Shown: one piece after another, positions 5,456 through 5,871 of the stretch
Numbering within the stretch: position 1 is the stretch's first letter
Layout of the letters: each line of letters opens with the position of its first letter
Origin: Deltaproteobacteria bacterium
GTDB lineage: Bacteria > Desulfobacterota > GWC2-55-46 > S146-70 > JAUXIU01
Assembly (NCBI GenBank): GCA_030620895.1
Contig: JAUXIU010000076.1
Coordinates: 1 to 5,871, forward strand
DNA: 5,871 nucleotides
Direction of reading: 5' to 3'
Made by a program: the position numbers and the translations under genes
The notes under the pieces: model-generated
Told to the model about the DNA's origin: nothing
What the model saw: only the letters and a program-made list of their open reading frames with translations
Database searches by the model: none

Positions 5456-5871
5456 ATGAATAAGCCATCCTACCAAAGCAGAATCCCCACCAAAAATGGC
5501 GGGTATTCTCAGCAGAAAGAGACCCTCAAGAACAAACTATTGACATTAATAGCCTTGAGGGTGATCTTTGCTGTTCTCTTCCTTGGAGTAACGGCCTGGT
5601 TTCAGATTAAAGCTGACTCACCATTCCGCCCACAGCTATATCCCCTCTACAACATAATCATAGGCATATGCTTTTTAACGATAATCTATCTCCTCTGCCT
5701 TCGATGGCTTAAAGGGTTGATGGCGTTTGCCCATTGGCAGGTATTATTCGATATCCTCCTTGTTACAGCTATCATATATGTAACTGGCGGAGTGGATAGC
5801 TTCCTCTCCCCATTGTATTTCCTGGCTATAATAAGCGGAAGTATCTTTCTAGGCAGGCGGGGAGGCTTCTA
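5456..5871 (+). CDS. pilS: PilS, membrane sensor histidine kinase (5' part only)
   Basis: The reading frame starts at ATG 5456, with AAGGTGAG (5440-5447) upstream, and runs open to the right edge, giving 138 residues of a longer protein. After a polar N-terminus (1-28) there are at least four hydrophobic segments, about 29-51, 63-83, 96-109 and 114-133. The stretch YVTGGVDSFLSPLYFLAIIS (about 108-127) is highly typical of the PilS multi-helix sensor domain. The expected PAS, dimerisation/phosphoacceptor and ATPase domains would lie beyond the window. PilS, with the response regulator PilR, normally senses pilin in the membrane and controls pilA transcription with sigma54. The position just after pilBTC supports this, and pilR would be expected next. 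The family identity is recognised from the sensor domain and context; kinase activity cannot be shown here. Confidence 0.9.
   Translation, partial: MNKPSYQSRIPTKNGGYSQQKETLKNKLLTLIALRVIFAVLFLGVTAWFQIKADSPFRPQLYPLYNIIIGICFLTIIYLLCLRWLKGLMAFAHWQVLFDILLVTAIIYVTGGVDSFLSPLYFLAIISGSIFLGRRGGF
5522..5562. repeat. 9-bp inverted repeat in early pilS codons
   Basis: ACCCTCAAG (5522-5530) and CTTGAGGGT (5554-5562) are perfect complements. Between them CTATT (5537-5541) pairs with AATAG (5548-5552) around a 6-nt loop, so the RNA could form an extended stem. It spans codons for about residues 23-36, just before the first membrane helix. Confidence 0.6.

Noticed and set aside
5443..5463. Six-codon frame GTG…TAA overlapping the pilS start.
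   Set aside because: Too short, and its GTG is part of the pilS ribosome site; no evidence for a leader peptide.

Overview
The window carries the core motor genes of a type IVa pilus system on the + strand, in the order pilB, pilT, pilC, then the 5' part of pilS, which runs off the right edge. A quieter minus-strand half to the left holds a small exported or membrane-anchored hypothetical protein and a 40-residue one-helix membrane protein. The pilB-pilT-pilC-pilS order, the PilB type (MshEN-like N-terminus, TAEDPVEY box, four-cysteine zinc site) and the codon use (frequent AGA/AGG and ATA, moderate to low GC) suggest a bacterium of the old Deltaproteobacteria (Desulfobacterota/Myxococcota) or Nitrospirota. 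The sequence alone does not settle which.

Left region (1-650). A 40-codon gene (9-131, minus) has a strong Shine-Dalgarno (SD) sequence. It lies about 148 nt downstream of a good sigma70-type promoter with a perfect TATAAT. The leader between them can fold into a compact two-part hairpin, and its 5' end can pair over 10 bp with the SD, so it looks like a cis-acting translational switch. I cannot assign it to a known riboswitch class. From about 315 to 650 there is AT-rich non-coding DNA with short palindromes and TTAGG/CCTAA-type repeats.

Middle (651-1195). A 130-residue protein with an N-terminal hydrophobic segment is transcribed away from pilB. The divergent gap holds a perfect 6-4-6 inverted repeat and a TTGACA-17-TAGCAT promoter for pilB.

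Right region (1196-5871). PilB is the extension ATPase, PilT the retraction ATPase and PilC the inner-membrane platform they act on. PilS is the membrane sensor kinase that, with PilR, normally controls pilin transcription. pilT and pilC are almost contiguous (2 nt). The pilB-pilT and pilC-pilS gaps are over 100 nt and contain candidate regulatory elements. pilB contains a perfect 12-bp inverted repeat just after the Walker A codons, and early pilS contains a 9-bp one.

The pilus genes themselves are ordinary. The most promising material for something undescribed is the structured leader and its small membrane protein at the left edge.
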